Shown one piece after another: positions 61,301 to 64,000 of a DNA stretch of 64,000 nucleotides. The notes below the pieces were generated by a model. The model was not told the origin of the DNA. It made no database searches and saw nothing but the letters and a program-made list of their open reading frames with translations. A program made the position numbers and the translations under genes. Positions within the stretch are counted from its first letter, which is position 1, and every line of letters begins with the position of its first letter. The stretch comes from CATQHP01 sp965205595 (GTDB lineage Bacteria > Acidobacteriota > Terriglobia > Bryobacterales > UBA6623): positions 248,001 to 312,000 of the forward strand of contig CBDBHI010000067.1 of NCBI GenBank assembly GCA_965205595.1, read 5' to 3'.

Positions 61301-61467
61301 TCAAGTCGCTCAAGCGCTTCAAGGACGATGTCAAGGAAGTGCGCGCGGGCCAGGAATGCGGTATTGGCTTCGAGCGATTCAACGACGTCAAGCAAGGTGA
61401 CGAGATCGAGATGTTCCAAAAGGTCGAGGTCGAGCAGGACATCAACGAACTCATCCCGGTCAACTAA
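58387..61467 (+). CDS. infB: Translation initiation factor IF-2
   Basis: The product is 1026 residues if translation begins at the ATT at 58387; upstream in-frame codons are also non-canonical (ATA 58357, ATC 58351, 58339). The IF2N domain is at the start (INELARELEVKASEVIAVLP). A long proline-rich linker (residues about 70-420) follows, then a second IF2N-like region (TTVKELADKLGIKANQIIK). The G domain has GHVDHGKTSLLDAV, DTPGHEAF and NKIDLP, and the EF-Tu-like and C-terminal domains end at HVSKVGTIAGSRMTEG. IF-2 places initiator tRNA on the 30S subunit. A sequencing error that removed an ATG would be the alternative to an ATT start. Confidence 0.9.
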   Translation: MRINELARELEVKASEVIAVLPAVGIVDKKTHSSSVDEATANKVRDKLRETRQDALDASTAELELPLPDRGRQSVGRSTPQKGRAASASARPSIQIGGGGAKPFRPPIGRFRPPLKKVEEPATEAPASETPSAAPSEAVTEPAATATGDVAAERPASKPATEAAKKDALAATEKPDPLEVPDIEEIAERPAYAPVPGRPITPAPQLRQAVPKIPTPPMRTSPSNAGAAVPPAGQAVPPIPASSSTPVARGPRTPLPDVAPAAVPGAPEPRKTPGSPVRPPIARGRAARLPRGPGQPQSPPMGRPGAPAGRGPGSPRPQLSRAQQPQGRRQPVLVPGKPIYERRTPQGPVPGMPFPPPGAPPGYVPRRPGTPLPGFRPGGPGMPPPMPGGPGRPGPGGRPMGSRRPRPAQARRRDLEAEAERKLLQRKRKAEVVKAVNTEIFAADGTTVKELADKLGIKANQIIKTLVEKGRFATINQPLDLGGIKEISGFFGASATELTFEEETLLDLDQVEAAEDVEVRAPIVTVMGHVDHGKTSLLDAVRETNVADREAGGITQAIGAYHVEKDGKRIVFIDTPGHEAFTKMRAQGASVTDIVVLVVAADDGLMPQTLEAIDHAREANVPIIVAVNKIDLPNAQPERAKQQLSDRGLLAEDWGGDTILCNVSAKTHEGVDHLLEMINLVTELRELKANASRSAIGVVLEAKLDRGKGPVATVLTQNGTLRVGDTFIVGAVMGRVRAMMDDRGRQVKEAGPSSAVVVLGLDDIPEPGDQLSVVTDTDRAKKIAEYREERARDQAMSKTSRLSLEQFQEQLAAGDVKELPIVLKADVQGSATVLRDTLAKLTSDKVKVRTLHSGVGAIKESDILLAITAKAIVVGFNVRPERSATKLAEKEGIDIRLHTVIYELVDELKKGLSGLLEPIIKEEFLGRAEVLEIFHVSKVGTIAGSRMTEGVAQNTAYARLLRDNVVVHTGKLKSLKRFKDDVKEVRAGQECGIGFERFNDVKQGDEIEMFQKVEVEQDINELIPVN

Positions 61468-61484
61468 CACCGGAATAGGCCCAC

Positions 61485-61769
61485 ATGGCGGTCGTCGGCC
61501 TGCTCACCTTGGAGATTCGCATCGAGCATGCGCGTTCGCTCAAGGACAAGCGACAAGTTCTGCGCTCATTGAAAGACCGCCTGCGACGGCGTCACAATGT
61601 CGCGGTCGCCGAGTTGGATCATCAGACAACTTGGAAAGATTCCGTCGTCGGAGTGACGACCGTTTCAAGTAGTCAGGCGCAAGTCGAACGGGTTTTGCAG
61701 GCCGCGGAGCGCAGTGCCGCGAGTACGATCGGCGAACATCTCGTCGCTTCAAATTTCGAGATACTTTAG
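61485..61769 (+). CDS. ylxP: DUF503 protein (YlxP-like)
   Basis: The 94-residue protein matches DUF503: VVGLLTLEIRIEHARSLKDK, KDRLRRRHNVAVAELDHQTTW, then VGVTTVSSSQAQVERVLQ. It often sits after infB and before rbfA, as here after infB, but the rbfA and truB genes do not follow. It may bind RNA or ribosomes; function is poorly known. It lies 17 bases after infB. Confidence 0.9.
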   Translation: MAVVGLLTLEIRIEHARSLKDKRQVLRSLKDRLRRRHNVAVAELDHQTTWKDSVVGVTTVSSSQAQVERVLQAAERSAASTIGEHLVASNFEIL

Positions 61770-61860
61770 CCTGCCCATAGCTCGACCCTTGAAGATGTTG
61801 ATTTGAATCCGCCGTCGCTGTTGATGGGACCACCGCGTCGACTTCGACGAGTGACGCGCT

Positions 61861-62400
61861 CTAGCCCGGATCGTGGCACAGATCGCAATCGTTCGGAGCA
61901 CTGTGTTTCGCGTGGCACTCCATGCAAGAGAGCATCGAAGTCTTTTTCTCTTTGAACAGCGCCTCGCGCTCGGCTACCGGACCGTGGCAGGTTTCACAAC
62001 CGAGAGCCGCGTCTTCCACGTGTGAGGCGTGGGAAAACCAAACATAGTCCGGCACGCGATAGATCTTTTCCCACGGTACCGGCTGCTCGGTTTTGCTAAA
62101 CTCCGCCAGCTTCTGAATGTGCGGGCTCTCGGTCTTGATCGCCACGTGACAAGCCATGCAGGTTGCCTCGAGCGGATAGCCTGCTGCAAAACCGGGGTCT
62201 TTTATTGCGTGACAATCCCGGCACTTAACTCCTAACGCGACGTGCGCCTTGTGGCTAAACGGCAACGGTTGCTCTACCGGCTTCTGGTCCAATTGTTCCA
62301 CAACCGGTTTGTAACCGGTCTGCGCTGAGATAACGCCGATCGCCGCGAGGGCCAATGCGGCCACCGTCACGAGGACGTTACGCCTGAACTCGTCCGTCAT
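61861..62400 (-). CDS. Exported pentahaem cytochrome c
   Basis: The 179-residue protein has an N-terminal membrane anchor or uncleaved signal (VLVTVAALALAAIGVISA) and five CXXCH motifs: CRDCH, CMACH, CETCH, CMECH and CDLCH. Extra histidines (FSHKAHVALG, FSHASHVEDA) are likely distal haem ligands, as in class III/c7-type cytochromes. It resembles electron carriers that serve membrane quinol oxidoreductases. It converges with the ylxP gene and is divergent from leuS. No obvious partner complex is nearby. Confidence 0.9.
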   Translation of the reverse strand: MTDEFRRNVLVTVAALALAAIGVISAQTGYKPVVEQLDQKPVEQPLPFSHKAHVALGVKCRDCHAIKDPGFAAGYPLEATCMACHVAIKTESPHIQKLAEFSKTEQPVPWEKIYRVPDYVWFSHASHVEDAALGCETCHGPVAEREALFKEKKTSMLSCMECHAKHSAPNDCDLCHDPG

Positions 62401-62509
62401 TGGTTAGCCATTATCCCAGGTCGTCAGGATTCTTGGTACGCGCAAGAGAAAGTCGCAAATCCGGCGTGAGTTGCGTCAGTAGCGGCGGTCGAACTAGTAA
62501 CCTGGGTAG

Positions 62510-64000
62510 ATGTCCGAGCAGTCGTATCATCCGAGTGACATCGAGCAGAAGTGGCAGCGATATTGGGACGAAAATGGCGTCTACCGCACCTCGACTGATT
62601 TAACGAAACCCAAGTACTACGTTCTCGAAATGTTGCCTTACCCGTCGGGCGTACTGCACATGGGTCACGTGCGGAACTATTCGATCGGTGATGCGCTTGC
62701 GCGCTACAAGCGCATGCAAGGATTTCGCGTGTTGCACCCGATGGGCTGGGATTCGTTCGGCTTGCCTGCCGAGAACGCCGCGATAAAAAACAAGCGCGAT
62801 CCGGGCGAGTGGACGCGCGCAAACATCGCCGCGATGAAAGAACAGTTAGCGATGTTCGGCTTCAGCTACGACTGGGATTGCGAGATGTCGAGCTGCGAGC
62901 CGGAGTACTACCGCTGGAATCAATGGTTCTTCATTCGCATGTACGAAAAGGGTTTGGCCTACCGCAAGAAGGCGCAGGTCAATTGGTGTCCCGAGTGTGC
63001 GACGGTTCTGGCGAATGAGCAGGTCGTTGACGGTTGCTGCTGGCGGCACGAGGAAACGCAGGTTGAGCAGCGTGATCTAGAACAGTGGTTTTTCCGCACG
63101 ACGGAGTATGCCGAAGAATTGCTGAGTCACCTCGATCAACTCGAAGAGGGCTGGCCAGAGCGCGTGCTCTCGATGCAGCGCCACTGGATTGGCAAGTCGA
63201 GCGGTACGGAAGTCGATTTTATGCTTGAGAGCTCTGACACCGATATCCGTGTCTTCACGACGCGCGTAGATACGATCTTTGGCGCGACGTGTCTGATTCT
63301 CGCGCCACTGCATCCGTTGGTCGCGGAATTTGGCTTTGAGGAGCGAGGCAGAAGAATGGCCGATGTGGCCGCTGCCCGCGAACGTGATGACCTCGAAAAA
63401 GAAGGATTTTTTACCGGCAAGTTCGCGATCAATCCTTACAGCGGAGAGAAGGTTCCGATCTGGGTTGGCGACTTCGTATTGATGGGGTATGGCACTGGCG
63501 CAGTCATGGCCGTTCCCGCGCACGACCAGCGCGACTTTGAATTTTGCCGAAAGTACGAGATCCCAATTGTCCCGGTGATTCGGCCCGAAAACGGTGAACT
63601 GCCGGTCGAGGCCGACATGACGGGGGCATACGTCGCGTACGGCACGATGGCGAACTCAGGCGAGTTTACGGGGCTTTCAAGCGCGGACGGCAAGGCAAAA
63701 ATGACCGCCATCGCCGAAGAGCAGGGATTTGGCAAAGGCGCGGTTACGTACCGGCTACGCGATTGGGGAATTTCGCGCCAACGTTACTGGGGTACGCCGA
63801 TCCCAATGATTCACTGCTCCCAATGCGGGGTAGTGCCGGTACCCGACAAAGATTTACCAGTGCTGCTGCCGGCGAACGTTGAGCTGACCGGCCCGGGCGA
63901 GTCTCCGCTCAAGGGGGTGCCGGAATTCGTCAACGTCACCTGCCCCAAGTGCGGCGGCGCCGCCTCGCGTGAGTCCGACACCATGGACACGTTCATGGAT
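62510..64000 (+). CDS. leuS: Leucyl-tRNA synthetase, N-terminal part (runs off the window)
   Basis: The ATG at 62510 begins MSEQSYHPSDIEQKWQRYW, and the frame is open to the window end, giving 497 residues of about 850. The class I HIGH motif appears as PYPSGVLHMGHVRN. The zinc-like site CPECATVLANEQVVDG and the editing domain (TTRVDTIFGATCLILAP, YGTGAVMAVPAHDQRDF) follow. The catalytic KMSKS motif must lie beyond the window. The start is 109 bases from the divergent cytochrome gene. Confidence 0.96.
   Translation, partial: MSEQSYHPSDIEQKWQRYWDENGVYRTSTDLTKPKYYVLEMLPYPSGVLHMGHVRNYSIGDALARYKRMQGFRVLHPMGWDSFGLPAENAAIKNKRDPGEWTRANIAAMKEQLAMFGFSYDWDCEMSSCEPEYYRWNQWFFIRMYEKGLAYRKKAQVNWCPECATVLANEQVVDGCCWRHEETQVEQRDLEQWFFRTTEYAEELLSHLDQLEEGWPERVLSMQRHWIGKSSGTEVDFMLESSDTDIRVFTTRVDTIFGATCLILAPLHPLVAEFGFEERGRRMADVAAARERDDLEKEGFFTGKFAINPYSGEKVPIWVGDFVLMGYGTGAVMAVPAHDQRDFEFCRKYEIPIVPVIRPENGELPVEADMTGAYVAYGTMANSGEFTGLSSADGKAKMTAIAEEQGFGKGAVTYRLRDWGISRQRYWGTPIPMIHCSQCGVVPVPDKDLPVLLPANVELTGPGESPLKGVPEFVNVTCPKCGGAASRESDTMDTFMD

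Overview
The window looks like a chromosomal segment from an acidobacterium, most likely of the Bryobacterales/Solibacterales group. The evidence is the TIGR03437 C-terminal domain known mainly from Solibacter relatives (positions 14761-17627 and 40329-42968), two haem-containing 'planctomycete-type' DUF gene modules, a lipid A pathway gene (so a Gram-negative envelope), several exported multihaem cytochromes c, and moderately high GC. No tRNA, rRNA or CRISPR array was seen.

Layout. 0-3.8 kb: the leftward DUF1592-type cytochrome gene, translationally coupled to a DUF1552 gene that runs off the window. 3.9-7.7 kb: an HpcH/HpaI aldolase followed by a complete TRAP transporter (dctP-dctQ-dctM). 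7.8-11.3 kb: a tightly packed leftward operon for a putatively exported FMN 2-hydroxyacid oxidase, a beta-propeller protein, a tetrahaem cytochrome c and an NTF2-like lipoprotein. 11.4-14.7 kb: an alpha/beta-hydrolase-OsmC fusion, RNase J and a PilZ protein. 14.8-17.6 kb: a TIGR03437 gene split by an IS630-family element; deleting the element and one target copy restores the frame exactly. 17.7-20.5 kb: small or unassigned genes, a Gfo/Idh/MocA oxidoreductase and a TM2 protein. 20.6-26.2 kb: an RND efflux operon. 26.3-36.6 kb: a sulfatase, a REP-like repeat cluster, a hydroxyacid-oxoacid transhydrogenase with a glutaredoxin-like protein, a DUF1549/DUF1553-DUF1501 pair, a LarA-like protein and a TPR protein. 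36.7-43.8 kb: a WaaA-LpxK fusion, an exported protein of unknown function, palindromic elements, a BNR-type propeller protein and an MscS channel. 43.8-52.8 kb: a 936-residue ATPase of unrecognised family next to the MscS gene, a membrane-bound spermidine-synthase-like protein, a 290-bp palindromic element, two tautomerase-superfamily genes, an exported nitrilase and an NRAMP-like transporter. 52.9-64 kb: a Ser/Thr kinase with a PD40 propeller, a cupin, the rimP-nusA-infB-ylxP translation operon, a pentahaem cytochrome and the start of leuS.

Themes. Several genes could handle 2-hydroxy or 2-oxo acids (aldolase plus TRAP importer, FMN oxidase, transhydrogenase, LarA-like protein), but they are not in one operon and a shared pathway is inference. 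Extracytoplasmic electron transfer is strongly represented. Palindromic DNA is prominent: the IS630 element and two unrelated palindromic elements all lie between CTAG copies, two of them exactly at TAG stop codons. infB has its conserved N-terminus upstream of any ATG, GTG or TTG codon and appears to start at ATT.
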